In this document: positions 31,206 to 39,890 of the stretch, one piece after another | Position numbering within the stretch: the first letter of the stretch is position 1 | Layout: each line of letters begins with the position of its first letter | Origin: an uncultured Ruminococcus sp. | GTDB taxonomy: Bacteria; Bacillota; Clostridia; Oscillospirales; Ruminococcaceae | Assembly (NCBI GenBank): GCA_947627625.1 | Contig: CANQWR010000001.1 | Span: 1-64,000 of the forward strand | DNA: 64,000 nucleotides | Direction: 5' to 3' | Translations under genes and position numbers: made by a program | The notes under the pieces: generated by a model | Databases searched by the model: none | Seen by the model: only the letters and a program-made list of their open reading frames with translations | What the model was told of the DNA's origin: nothing

Positions 31206-32241
31206 TGTTGTATATCTCCCGTAAAGCTTTTGTTAAAATTTTATTTTCATCGTGTGTGCGGACAGCTGTCCTGTAAAAATTTTCACCAAGTCCGTGGTAG
31301 TCACCGCAATCTCTTATCAGAATATTTTTTCCGAGCATTTTTTTTTGCAAATTTGGAAAAGACCTGAACAGAATAAAATTTGCGTGGGACTTTATATAAT
31401 CCACTCCGAGAATATCAAGTTCACTCTCCAAAAAGTCCCTCTCCCGACTGACGTACTCAACAGTTTCGGAAATATATTTTTCTTCATTAAGAGCGGTCAG
31501 ACCCGCAATCTGTGCAGGGGTGGAGACACTCCAGTATTGCCCCGTATTCCGCACTTTCTCCGCAATTTCGCTGTCACCAAAAATTGCATAACCAAGCCTA
31601 AGCCCTGCCATTGCAAATATTTTTGTGAAAGATTTTATAATAATTACACTCTTCCCAAAAAAATTTTTTACACTGAATTTCTCTGCACCCTCCACAAAAT
31701 CAATGAAACTCTCGTCGCACACAAGAATTGTCTTTTTATTTTCGCACTTCTCCGCAATATATCCCGAAATTTCGGGATTTATAACTCTCCCCGTGGGATT
31801 GTTGGGATTGCAAATAAAAACCATGTCGTGACCGCCTGCCATGTCCGCAAAATCGTGACTATAGTCAAAATTATTCTCCTCCGACAGAAAGTACTCCGTG
31901 ACCGTTCCTCTGCTCTCAGAAAGGGCTTTTTCGTACTCGCTGAAACACGGCACGGCAATCAGTGCCTTTTTCGGTCTCAGAGCGTGGACAATCCTGAAGA
32001 TCAAGTCATCTGCACCGTTTCCGCAGACTATATTTTCGGGATTTATTTTTTCCCTCTCCGAAATTTTCCCGACAAGTTCCGTACAGAAAGGGTCGGGGTA
32101 CTTCTCCCAAAGTCCGACTGAATTTATAACTGCTTTTTTCACGCTGTCGGGCATTCCCAGAGGGTTCAGATTTGCCGAAAAATCGATAACTTCTCCGTAT
32201 CTAAAAAAATCTCCGCCGTGCCTGTAAATTTTTTTTGTCAA
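31198..32241 (-). CDS. cobD: Threonine-phosphate decarboxylase-like PLP enzyme (CobD/CobC type)
   Basis: A 347-residue fold-type I PLP enzyme related to HisC. HGGDFFRYG at the N terminus is typical of CobD, and SANLNPLGMP follows. CNPNNPTGRVI, CDESFIDF and the PLP lysine in SFTKIFAMAGLRLGYAI are visible, with the phosphate-binding arginine RDCGDYHGL region near the end. It would make (R)-1-aminopropan-2-ol phosphate from threonine phosphate for the nucleotide loop. The TTG start (32239-32241) has GGGGGAG 7 nt upstream and overlaps the cbiB stop as TTGA. Histidinol-phosphate aminotransferase is the alternative, but context favours the cobalamin role. Confidence 0.9.
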   Translation of the reverse strand: MTKKIYRHGGDFFRYGEVIDFSANLNPLGMPDSVKKAVINSVGLWEKYPDPFCTELVGKISEREKINPENIVCGNGADDLIFRIVHALRPKKALIAVPCFSEYEKALSESRGTVTEYFLSEENNFDYSHDFADMAGGHDMVFICNPNNPTGRVINPEISGYIAEKCENKKTILVCDESFIDFVEGAEKFSVKNFFGKSVIIIKSFTKIFAMAGLRLGYAIFGDSEIAEKVRNTGQYWSVSTPAQIAGLTALNEEKYISETVEYVSRERDFLESELDILGVDYIKSHANFILFRSFPNLQKKMLGKNILIRDCGDYHGLGENFYRTAVRTHDENKILTKALREIYNNG

Positions 32242-33206
32242 GAAAACACTCCCCCGAATAAAATTCCTCTAAAAATTGCCGAAATCAAAAGAAATATAAA
32301 TGACGTGAGGTACATAAGTCTGTTTGCGGTTTTTATGTCAACGGCTTCTATCTCTCTCAAATTATCGCCTATATACGGCTTTTTGTGGAGTTTCCCGAAA
32401 TAATACGCATCTCCCGCAAGACGTACCCCCAACGCCCCTGCACAGACGGCTTCTGTTTGTGCGGAATTTGGACTTGCGTGGTTTCGCCTGTCTCTCCTCC
32501 ATATTCTGTAGGAATTTTTGTAGTCCAGACCGAGAATGAGACTTGAAAAAATCATGACAATTGCGGTCAGTCTTGAGGGGATATAGTTCACAAAGTCATC
32601 GAGTTTTGCGGAAAATCTCCCTATATCAGCGTATTTTTCGTCCCTGTAACCTACCATTGAATCAAGCGTGTTGACAGCTTTGTATATAAATCCTCCGACA
32701 GCCCCGCCAAACGACATATAAAAAAGCGGTGAAGTAACCCCGTCCGAGGTGTTTTCGGCGACAGTTTCGACAGCAGCTCTTATTATGCCCGACCTGTCAA
32801 GCACGTCCGTGTCACGCCCCACTATCATAGACACAGCACGCCTTGCCCTTTCGGTGTCGCCCTGCTTCAGAGCCTTGTAGACTTTCATACTCTCGTCTTT
32901 CAGGCACTTCGGAGCTATCAGAAAAAAGCACATAATTCCCTCCGCAACAGAACCAAGCAATAGATTTACTCTATAACATAAAATCAAAATCAGTGTCGGG
33001 ATAATAACCGATACCGCAACAGTCATCACGGCAAGAAAAATCCCGCCAAGTCTTAAATTGTGAAATTTTTTTCTTGTATAATTTTCAAGCACGGAAATAA
33101 TCTTTCCCATAGCCCTTATGGGGTGGGGCATATTGTAGGGGTCACCTATCAGGCAGTCCAGAGCGAACCCCAGAAACAGCGGTAAAACAGCAATAAAAAA
33201 GTTCAT
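32238..33206 (-). CDS. cbiB: Adenosylcobinamide-phosphate synthase
   Basis: A 322-residue integral membrane protein. Family hallmarks: LGFALDCLIGDPYNMPHPIR at the N terminus, IVGRDTDVLDRSGIIRAAVE, ENTSDGVTSPLFY, NTLDSMVGYRDEKY, NHASPNSAQTEAVCAGALG and LGVRLAGDAYYFG. It joins aminopropanol phosphate to cobyric acid. ATGA overlap with the cobC stop; TTGA overlap with the next gene, which makes its side-chain substrate. Confidence 0.96.
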   Translation of the reverse strand: MNFFIAVLPLFLGFALDCLIGDPYNMPHPIRAMGKIISVLENYTRKKFHNLRLGGIFLAVMTVAVSVIIPTLILILCYRVNLLLGSVAEGIMCFFLIAPKCLKDESMKVYKALKQGDTERARRAVSMIVGRDTDVLDRSGIIRAAVETVAENTSDGVTSPLFYMSFGGAVGGFIYKAVNTLDSMVGYRDEKYADIGRFSAKLDDFVNYIPSRLTAIVMIFSSLILGLDYKNSYRIWRRDRRNHASPNSAQTEAVCAGALGVRLAGDAYYFGKLHKKPYIGDNLREIEAVDIKTANRLMYLTSFIFLLISAIFRGILFGGVFS

Positions 33207-33763
33207 AGTTTCTTAAGTATACTTATTTTTTTGCCGTCAAAGTCCGTCACAAGGCAGCCGCAGTTTTCAATCCTGTAGCTGTAATAATCCCCGTGATTTT
33301 CCTCGAACTTCTCTAAAATTGCCATAATAGTACCGCCGTGTACAACAAGAGTTATCACGGGAGTATTCACATTTCCCCGAATAATATTCATAAATTCATG
33401 CACCACTCTCTCCCTGAATTTCAAAGGAGACTCGCCGTTTGGAAAGTCACTTTTCCCCATGCTGTCAATCCACCTCCGATATTGCGGATTTTTTTCCAGT
33501 TCAACATAATTTTTCCCCTCAAAATCGCCGAAATCGCACTCCCTGAAACCGTCCGCTACCGTGTAATTTTCATTCGGATATATTATCTCAGCCGTCTGAA
33601 TGCACCTCTTCATGGGGCTCACATACAGCTTACCGCACTCGGGGTAGGTGTGTTTTTTGAGATTTTCCGAACCATCTCTACAGATATTTTCGTCTGTCGT
33701 GCCGATATATTTTTTCAGGAGATTCCCGACAGTTTCGGCGTGCCTTATAAAATTTATCCTCAT
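33203..33763 (-). CDS. cobC: Histidine phosphatase, likely alpha-ribazole phosphatase
   Basis: A 186-residue protein. FIRHAETVGN at the N terminus holds the phosphohistidine in the RHG-type motif (RHA here). YVSPMKRCIQTA carries the second conserved arginine, FRECDFGDFEGK the acid residue, and VVHGGTIMAIL the second catalytic histidine. It should remove the phosphate from alpha-ribazole phosphate or from cobalamin phosphate at the end of nucleotide-loop assembly. The specific role is taken from its place in the cluster; other phosphoglycerate-mutase-type substrates are possible. Confidence 0.88.
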   Translation of the reverse strand: MRINFIRHAETVGNLLKKYIGTTDENICRDGSENLKKHTYPECGKLYVSPMKRCIQTAEIIYPNENYTVADGFRECDFGDFEGKNYVELEKNPQYRRWIDSMGKSDFPNGESPLKFRERVVHEFMNIIRGNVNTPVITLVVHGGTIMAILEKFEENHGDYYSYRIENCGCLVTDFDGKKISILKKL

Positions 33764-33766
33764 AAC

Positions 33767-34147
33767 TCACTTTATCCTCACTGCTATCCCCGAAAAAACC
33801 CTGTAGACTTCGCTCGAATTTTCCGCAATAATACAGCCTGCACGCCCCACGTTTTCACGGTACTCTCTGTCGGACTTCAGAACGGGGACAACTCCGCAGC
33901 CTATTTCGTCAATTATAATAATAATATCCTTGTTCTCCCGACACAGCTTTTTCGTAAAATCAATTACATCTCCGCCTTTTTCGGCAACTCTCCCGACAAG
34001 TTTGTGAAAATTTTTCACGCACACCGCACTGAAAACTTCTTCGGGAACGCAAGTCCCACCGTCCAGAATTTCGCTCTCAGAGACACTCATATTCTTCACG
34101 GCAAATTCACTCTTTCCCTGAAAAGCCCCGCCCGTTATCATCTTCAA
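33767..34147 (-). CDS. Small CobU-like P-loop protein (second CobU paralogue)
   Basis: A 126-residue protein. A CobU-type P-loop variant GGAFQGKSEFA starts the protein, and the C-terminal half has IDEIGCGVVPVLKSDREYRE and an arginine-rich end (SGIAVRIK), resembling the C-terminal part of CobU. It is shorter than CobU (about 170-190 residues) and lacks the GSKSGKS form. A complete CobU is encoded at 34910-35449, so this is either a divergent kinase/guanylyltransferase or a partner subunit. The probable TTG start at 34147 overlaps the cobS stop (TTGA) and has GGAGGTGG 7-9 nt upstream; an ATG at 34141 is the alternative. Confidence 0.8.
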   Translation of the reverse strand: MKMITGGAFQGKSEFAVKNMSVSESEILDGGTCVPEEVFSAVCVKNFHKLVGRVAEKGGDVIDFTKKLCRENKDIIIIIDEIGCGVVPVLKSDREYRENVGRAGCIIAENSSEVYRVFSGIAVRIK

Positions 34148-34926
34148 TTCAGAACCACCTCCGAAAATTTTTCCGCTATCACAACTCCCACGGGGATTGC
34201 AGTCTCACAGATTTGCAGGAACCACCCCGCCGTATCGCCTGTAATCCCACCAAATTCCCTGTATGTGACGTGCCTGTAGTATGCAAAGACCGCAAGCGAA
34301 ATCAGCGACACGGCAAGTCCCGCAAACGGCATAACAACTATCATAGTGCCTGTCGAAACAGCAGTCCAAAGGCAGAGGACTGTCACGGTAATTTTTTTGT
34401 GGGAGGGCTTTACAAAGTCCTGCAAACTGCCCTCCTTTTTTGCCGATTTGAAAAGGACTGCACCCGTTCCGCTAAGTGACCGTGACAGGACAAACCCCGT
34501 CCCGATTAAAATTATCTGTCGGAAATTTTCTACCTCAGAATAAAAAGCAGTCTGTATAATTATGCAGAATATTATTTTTATGACCGCAAACGCCCCCACA
34601 CGGGAATCGCTCATAATTTCGAGTTTTCTCTCCCTGTCGGCATATGACGACAGAGCATCGGAAGTGTCGCAGAAGCCGTCCAGATGTATACCGCCCGTGA
34701 CGGCAACGGGTATCCACGCACCGACTGCCGAGAACAAAAATTCCCCTAATTCGAGCCATCTGCAAAAGACGTACCACAGGACAAACAGCAGACCTGTTAT
34801 AACTCCCACGACAGGAAAAAAGCACAGCGAATATCTCCTGTTTTTTTCACTCCACTCAATTTCGGGTACAGGTATTTTGGAGTACATAAGGAGTGCCGAC
34901 AAAAGAGAGTTAAAAATTATTTTCAT
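34144..34926 (-). CDS. cobS: Adenosylcobinamide-GDP ribazoletransferase (cobalamin synthase)
   Basis: A 260-residue, multi-helix membrane protein. The ATG at 34926 has TAGGTGG 5 nt upstream and is chosen over the GTG at 34935. Typical segments are YSKIPVP near the N terminus, TGGIHLDGFCDTSDALSSY with the metal-binding acidic pattern, RVGAFAVIKI, and the C-terminal GGITGDTAGWFLQICE. It joins alpha-ribazole to adenosylcobinamide-GDP. It overlaps the cobU 3' end by 17 bp. Confidence 0.94.
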   Translation of the reverse strand: MKIIFNSLLSALLMYSKIPVPEIEWSEKNRRYSLCFFPVVGVITGLLFVLWYVFCRWLELGEFLFSAVGAWIPVAVTGGIHLDGFCDTSDALSSYADRERKLEIMSDSRVGAFAVIKIIFCIIIQTAFYSEVENFRQIILIGTGFVLSRSLSGTGAVLFKSAKKEGSLQDFVKPSHKKITVTVLCLWTAVSTGTMIVVMPFAGLAVSLISLAVFAYYRHVTYREFGGITGDTAGWFLQICETAIPVGVVIAEKFSEVVLN

Positions 34927-35449
34927 TTTTTCCACCTATAAAAACTGGTATACCGTAAACGCATTCGTACACACAGCCGGAAATTTCAGCTATACGCCTG
35001 TTTATCTCCGCAAGATTTTTTACATACACAGCAGTATCAACAGTGTATTTTCGAAAGTCAGAAAAAACGCACGGTGAAACTATCACAAGTTTACTGCATT
35101 TTGTACTGAGTTTTTCAATGTCTCCCACTATCTTTTCAACCATGTCCGCACACTCTCTTACCTCTCCGCCGTCCTTGAACATCTCGTTTGCAAGGAGATT
35201 TCCCAGACACTCAAGTATAACCGCACTCCCCAGCGGAATTTTGACTTCTCCTATGTCAGTATATTTTTCGGCAGTCCTGAAATTTTTGTCCTTACGCATT
35301 TTTCTGTGTCTCTCTATCGCAGAAAAAGCCTCTTCTCCGTAGGGTTTCATAGTAGCTATGTAAATTTTTTCCCCCGAAAAGCCGTCAAGTAAACTCTCCG
35401 CAAAACTTGATTTCCCACTCTTTGAACCGCCTGTTACAAGAATTGTCAT
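34910..35449 (-). CDS. cobU: Adenosylcobinamide kinase / guanylyltransferase
   Basis: A 179-residue protein of normal length. The P-loop is VTGGSKSGKSSFAE at residues 4-17, followed by YIATMKP, ERHRKMRK with the guanylylated-histidine region, and ILECLGNLLANEMF (Walker B region). It phosphorylates adenosylcobinamide and then transfers GMP from GTP. ATGA overlap with the cobT stop; the 3' end overlaps cobS. Confidence 0.95.
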   Translation of the reverse strand: MTILVTGGSKSGKSSFAESLLDGFSGEKIYIATMKPYGEEAFSAIERHRKMRKDKNFRTAEKYTDIGEVKIPLGSAVILECLGNLLANEMFKDGGEVRECADMVEKIVGDIEKLSTKCSKLVIVSPCVFSDFRKYTVDTAVYVKNLAEINRRIAEISGCVYECVYGIPVFIGGKNENNF

Positions 35450-36501
35450 TGTTGTTCCCTGTACCTGTCTATATTTATATCGTCAAATCTGTGGGAGTTT
35501 CTGTAGAGAGCGAGTGCACCGTCAAGGAGTGGTACAAGCAGGGCACCGCCCGTACCCTCACCAAGTCGCAGACCTCCGTCTATAACGGGTTCAAGACCTA
35601 TTGACTCCAGAAGAAGTTTACCCGTCTTCCCGGGATAGTGTGACGGTATCATGTATTCTGCCACTTTCGGGTTCATTTTGTACGCAATTACTGCCGCCGC
35701 CGAAGAAATAAGACCGTCTATAATCACAGGCAATTTGTAGTAAGCCCCACCGAGAAACAGCCCTGCCATTCCCGCTATGTCAAAACCACCGAGTTTTGCA
35801 AGAACGTCCACACCCGAATCCCTGTCGGGCTTTCGCATTCTGACAGCGTAGTCAACAGTGTCTATCTTTCTCTCAAAAGCCTCATAGGACAGCCCCGCAC
35901 CCCTTGTTGTCACGGACTCCGCAGAGAGATTAAGAACAGCTGACGCAACCGCCGCCGCAGTAGTCGTATTTCCTATACCCATCTCCCCCGCTATAACTAT
36001 CTTTGTGCCGTTTTCTTTGAGTTCCTTGATTATATCCATTCCGATACATATAGCCTTGTTCACGTCCGATTTGGACATAGCCCAGTTATAGCATATATTT
36101 TTTGTACCCCTTGCAATTTTTCTGTCAATTATTTTACTGCAATCGTAGTCGTCTTTTATTCCTATGTCAACGGTCAGGACATCTATATTGAACTCTTCCG
36201 CAACGGCATTTATATTCGACCTTCCCTCAGCTATTTCAACCGCACATATAGCCGTGACTTCAGAAGTCACCTGTGAGACACCCTCCTCGACAACGCCGTT
36301 GTCCGCACACATTATGACCGCTGTACGCTTTGATATATCGACATATTCCGTACCCTGTATACCTGCAATTTTCTCTATAATATATTCAAGTTTTCCGAAA
36401 CTTCCGAGTGGCTTTGCTATTGTGGACCACTCCTCATGAGCCTTTATTTTCGCCGAATTATTTGGTAAAGTTATATTTTCTATTCTGTCTGTCATTTTCA
36501 T
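35446..36501 (-). CDS. cobT: Nicotinate-nucleotide-dimethylbenzimidazole phosphoribosyltransferase
   Basis: A 351-residue cytosolic enzyme that makes alpha-ribazole phosphate from the lower-ligand base. Signature segments: KPLGSFGKLEYI near the N terminus, CADNGVVEEGVSQV, GEMGIGNTTTAAAV, VLAKLGGFDIAGMAGLFLGG and the C-terminal GLRLGEGTGGALLVPL with the catalytic glutamate. AGGTAAGAAA precedes the ATG. No bluB or bza genes for dimethylbenzimidazole synthesis are in the window, so the lower ligand may be supplied from outside. Confidence 0.96.
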   Translation of the reverse strand: MKMTDRIENITLPNNSAKIKAHEEWSTIAKPLGSFGKLEYIIEKIAGIQGTEYVDISKRTAVIMCADNGVVEEGVSQVTSEVTAICAVEIAEGRSNINAVAEEFNIDVLTVDIGIKDDYDCSKIIDRKIARGTKNICYNWAMSKSDVNKAICIGMDIIKELKENGTKIVIAGEMGIGNTTTAAAVASAVLNLSAESVTTRGAGLSYEAFERKIDTVDYAVRMRKPDRDSGVDVLAKLGGFDIAGMAGLFLGGAYYKLPVIIDGLISSAAAVIAYKMNPKVAEYMIPSHYPGKTGKLLLESIGLEPVIDGGLRLGEGTGGALLVPLLDGALALYRNSHRFDDINIDRYREQQ

Positions 36502-36552
36502 TTTCTTACCTCCGTAGTCCCTCTGTCGGTCAAAAATCCCGACTTTTTTGTA

Positions 36553-37908
36553 TTAAAAATTTTTCCCCTCTGCAAATTCTCCGCAGGCAGCAGCAAATCT
36601 CTCAGCAGTTTTTATATTTGAATAAAAATATATGTGCGGAAAACCTGCGTACATATTTTCTGAACAGTGTCCGAACCTGTAATTCAGTCCGCTTGCTTTG
36701 ATTGCAGTTAAACTCTCCCCGTTTGCGGTGCTGTCAAAATAGTGAAACTCGTGTGCGGGAACTCTCTCCCCACGCCTGAACAAAAGACTGTCGCTGTCGG
36801 GACAGATATTTATATACCCGAATCTCACAAGTTTATCTGTCTTTTTTGCAGTTCCGTCTATAACTCCGACACCCCTGTGCAGATTTTTTTGCAAGTCCTC
36901 AAAAAAGTTGTGCAGGTAAATGAACCCTCCGCACTCCGCTATTACAGGCATTCCCGACTGTACCGCCCTCTTTACGCTCTCAAGCATTGAAACGTTCCCC
37001 GACAGCTTTTCCGCATATAGTTCGGGATACCCCCCCGACAGTATCAAACCGCTTGCACCGTCGGGAATTTTCCTGTCACTTATCGGCGAAAAAAATTTTA
37101 TTTCAAGTCCGAGCTTTTCCAGAACGTCAATATTATCAGGATAAATAAAGCAAAACGCACTGTCCCTTGCAACGGCTACACGGACACTCTCTGTTTTTTC
37201 AATTTTAATTTTTTTCAAAACAGGTGCAGTGTGGGGAATCTCCCTGCATTTTGCAATTTCTAAAATCCTGTCAAGATTTATATTTTTTTCGGCAAGCTCC
37301 CCCAGAACCGCAATTTTCCCGTCGAGATTTTCAATTTCACAAGCCGTGACAAGTCCGAGATTACGGCTTTCAATGGTGAAGTCGGTCTTAGGCATAAAGC
37401 CGAGATATTCCGTACCGAGACTTTCACATAGTTCTTCTGCAAATCCCGACAGCTTTTCGGGCAGATTGTTAAAAATAAAACCTGCTATTCTGTTCTTTTT
37501 GTAACTCAGAAAACCTTTGACGACTGCCCCCAGAGACTCACGCATTCCCCTTGCATTTATCACTATTACAGCGGGAGTTTCCGTAATATCTGAAATTCTG
37601 TCGGAACTTCCGTCCCCGCCGTCATAAAAGCCCATAACTCCCTCTATGACCGAAATATCCGCATTTTTTGATTTCTCACACAGAATATAATTTATAATAT
37701 TTTTATCACAGAAAAAACTGTCGAGATTGTGCGAATCCGTACCCGTTATGTGACTGTGGAACATGGGATCTATGTAATCAGGTCCGCACTTGAACGCCTT
37801 GACGGTCATTCCACGCCTTACAAATGCACTCAACACGGCACAGGTGACGGTCGTCTTGCCGCAACCGCTCCCCGTACCCGAAATAATTATTTTTCTCAGA
37901 TTTTTCAA
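36553..37908 (-). CDS. cbiA: Cobyrinate a,c-diamide synthase
   Basis: A 451-residue protein. The N-terminal synthetase domain begins ISGTGSGCGKTTVTCAVLSA with its P-loop, followed by KCGPDYIDPMFH and VIEGVMGFYDG, all diagnostic. The C-terminal glutaminase-like domain has LSGGYPELYAEKL, the Cys in VIAECGGFIYLH, and a histidine-containing C-terminal EFHYFDS. The TTG start at 37908 overlaps the cbiET stop as TTGA. It amidates carboxylates a and c of cobyrinate using glutamine and ATP. The 51-bp gap to cobT carries no visible signal. Confidence 0.95.
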   Translation of the reverse strand: MKNLRKIIISGTGSGCGKTTVTCAVLSAFVRRGMTVKAFKCGPDYIDPMFHSHITGTDSHNLDSFFCDKNIINYILCEKSKNADISVIEGVMGFYDGGDGSSDRISDITETPAVIVINARGMRESLGAVVKGFLSYKKNRIAGFIFNNLPEKLSGFAEELCESLGTEYLGFMPKTDFTIESRNLGLVTACEIENLDGKIAVLGELAEKNINLDRILEIAKCREIPHTAPVLKKIKIEKTESVRVAVARDSAFCFIYPDNIDVLEKLGLEIKFFSPISDRKIPDGASGLILSGGYPELYAEKLSGNVSMLESVKRAVQSGMPVIAECGGFIYLHNFFEDLQKNLHRGVGVIDGTAKKTDKLVRFGYINICPDSDSLLFRRGERVPAHEFHYFDSTANGESLTAIKASGLNYRFGHCSENMYAGFPHIYFYSNIKTAERFAAACGEFAEGKNF

Positions 37909-39122
37909 ATATTAAAGTTTCCCCCTCTGATATGGACTATAAACACGGGATTTTTAGCCGAAAACATGGTGTATTTTGCATTTACATTATTCAATTCCGT
38001 GACAGCATTCTGAACTATCCTGTACTTAAATCCTGATTTTTTCAAATATTCGCAAACTCCCCACAGCGTTTCGAGAGTCACAGCCGTCAGGACAATTTCC
38101 GCAAGGGAGTTTATTTCAAAAATTTTTTTGATCATATTCGGCACACACTCCCCACCGCCCCCTATGAAAACTCTGTCGGGCACAGGCAGATTTTTCGGAA
38201 TTTCGGGCAGTCTGCACTCCGAGACGTGTATATTGTCGCAGGAAAATTTCACCGCATTTTTTTTTGTCAAATCGACTGCATCGGGATTTTTGTCTATTGA
38301 GTACACCGCACCATCGGGACACCTGTACGCCATTTCGACAGAGACAGCTCCCGTACCACAACCCAAGTCCCAACAGATTGAATCTTTAGCTATATTCAGC
38401 CAAGAAACTGCTATACAGCGTGTTTCGCTCTTAGTCATTGGTATCTTCTCACGCAGAAAATCGCTGTCATTTATAAAGGGTACACCGCTCAGGAAATTTT
38501 CATTTGTCACGAGGATACTGCAAAGTTTTTCGGTAATTATATTGACAAGTTCACAGGCTCTTCCACGGGTTATTTTTTCGTTTTCATAGCCGAGATTTTC
38601 CCCGACACAGACGTGACTTTCCCCAAGAGAGTATTCACTAAGAATTTTGCAGACACGTCCCGCATCGAGACTATTTCCCAGTGTAAAAAAGCAATTTCTG
38701 TTCAGTTTAACATTTACAGCGACATTGCTCTCCACGCCGTGCAGACTTAAAAATTTGATCCTCTCCCAGCTGACTCCCGCAACTCCGCAGAGATAAACCG
38801 CACTTGAAATGCCGTTCACCACTTTATATTCAATTTTATTTTCGTCAAGAGTTTTCATAACTCCCCCTGCACCGCTGAAAAATCCGCAGTCCCCCGACAC
38901 AAGCACCGCACAGCTCTCCGCACCTCTCTCCCGATACGATTTTATTATATCACAAATTTCTGTCGGATTATAGCTTTTGAAGCATTTTTTTTCTGATTTT
39001 ATTAAATTTTCCAGAATCCTCCCCGAACCTATCAGAATTTCGGAGCTGTCAATTATTTTTTTTGCCTCTGCCGTGAGAGTTTTTCCGCACTCCACGCCCG
39101 TGCCGACTATATATATATTCAA
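37905..39122 (-). CDS. cbiET: Fused precorrin-6B C5,15-methyltransferase / C12 decarboxylase (CbiE-CbiT, CobL-like)
   Basis: A 405-residue fusion. Residues 1-200 are the CbiE class III methyltransferase (IYIVGTGVECGKTLTAEAKK, LVSGDCGFFSG, NGISSAVYLCGVAGVSWE). Residues about 215-405 are the CbiT class I methyltransferase/decarboxylase, with ISPMTKSE-like start (IPMTKSETRCIAVSWLNI), the SAM-binding WDLGCGTGAVSVEMA and FIGGGGECVPNMI. Together they methylate C-5 and C-15 and decarboxylate ring C. The TTG start has GAGGGGGA about 10 nt upstream. Separate genes also exist in other clostridia, so the fusion is a lineage trait. Confidence 0.93.
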   Translation of the reverse strand: MNIYIVGTGVECGKTLTAEAKKIIDSSEILIGSGRILENLIKSEKKCFKSYNPTEICDIIKSYRERGAESCAVLVSGDCGFFSGAGGVMKTLDENKIEYKVVNGISSAVYLCGVAGVSWERIKFLSLHGVESNVAVNVKLNRNCFFTLGNSLDAGRVCKILSEYSLGESHVCVGENLGYENEKITRGRACELVNIITEKLCSILVTNENFLSGVPFINDSDFLREKIPMTKSETRCIAVSWLNIAKDSICWDLGCGTGAVSVEMAYRCPDGAVYSIDKNPDAVDLTKKNAVKFSCDNIHVSECRLPEIPKNLPVPDRVFIGGGGECVPNMIKKIFEINSLAEIVLTAVTLETLWGVCEYLKKSGFKYRIVQNAVTELNNVNAKYTMFSAKNPVFIVHIRGGNFNI

Positions 39123-39128
39123 CTCAAT

Positions 39129-39890
39129 TCAATCCCCCTCTGTCACAGATTTTATATAATCAAAAGCCTGCTGCAAATTAAGACCGTTTTCGCACGGACG
39201 TTTCAGAATGACAGCTTTTACTCCGCACTCCTCCACAGCTCTCATCTTTTCGGGGAATCCCCCTGCCCCTGCACTGTCCTTTGTCAGGAGAATTTCAGCA
39301 CCGCTTTTTTTTATGTGAGTTACATTTTCGTCAAAATCGGATGCACCCATTTTCAGTATCAGTTTTTTCACGTCATAGCCGAGATTTTTGCAGTACGCAG
39401 CGATACTGTCTGACGGAATAGCTCTCACCCATATACGCTCCCCGAAATTGTTGACTTTCCTGAGTTTTTCAAGACTTTTCCTGCCGAGAGTATTCAGGAC
39501 ATTGCCGCTGTGTGAGTTGAGATACTCCACAATTTCATCTATATTTGAAAAAAACTCCGCTGTTTCGGGGTAATTACTGCTTTTTTCACGGACTACCCTG
39601 ACAAGTTCGGTACCCGTATCGGCACAGGCTTTTTGCACATTTTCGGTTATTTCAACCGCATAAGGGTGGGTAGCGTCCACGACAAGTCTGTAAAAATTAT
39701 TTTCTATCAGACTTTTTATATCGTTAAAATTTTTTCTGCCAACAATAATTTTGACACTCCCGCTTCTGCTCAGAAACTCCGCACCCGACTGTGTTGCGAC
39801 AGAAATATCAGCTTTTATATTATTTTTACTGCACATCTCCGAGAGTATCCTCCCCTCGGAAGTCCCGCCGAATATTAAAATTCTGTTCAT
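39129..39890 (-). CDS. cbiJ: Cobalt-precorrin-6A reductase
   Basis: A 253-residue protein that reduces the macrocycle with NAD(P)H. The N-terminal ILIFGGTSEGRILSEM is the family's nucleotide-binding signature. VVDATHPYAVEIT, VRVVREKS, LNTLGRKSL, RVWVRAIPS-like (RIWVRAIPSDS), KMGASDFDE and LLTKDSAGAGGFPEK follow, all diagnostic of CbiJ/CobK. ATGA overlap with the cbiH stop; 6 bp before the cbiET TTG. Confidence 0.95.
   Translation of the reverse strand: MNRILIFGGTSEGRILSEMCSKNNIKADISVATQSGAEFLSRSGSVKIIVGRKNFNDIKSLIENNFYRLVVDATHPYAVEITENVQKACADTGTELVRVVREKSSNYPETAEFFSNIDEIVEYLNSHSGNVLNTLGRKSLEKLRKVNNFGERIWVRAIPSDSIAAYCKNLGYDVKKLILKMGASDFDENVTHIKKSGAEILLTKDSAGAGGFPEKMRAVEECGVKAVILKRPCENGLNLQQAFDYIKSVTEGD

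Noticed and set aside
33338..34279. 313-residue plus-strand frame
   Set aside because: Antisense of cobC, the small cobU-like gene and part of cobS; no start signal.
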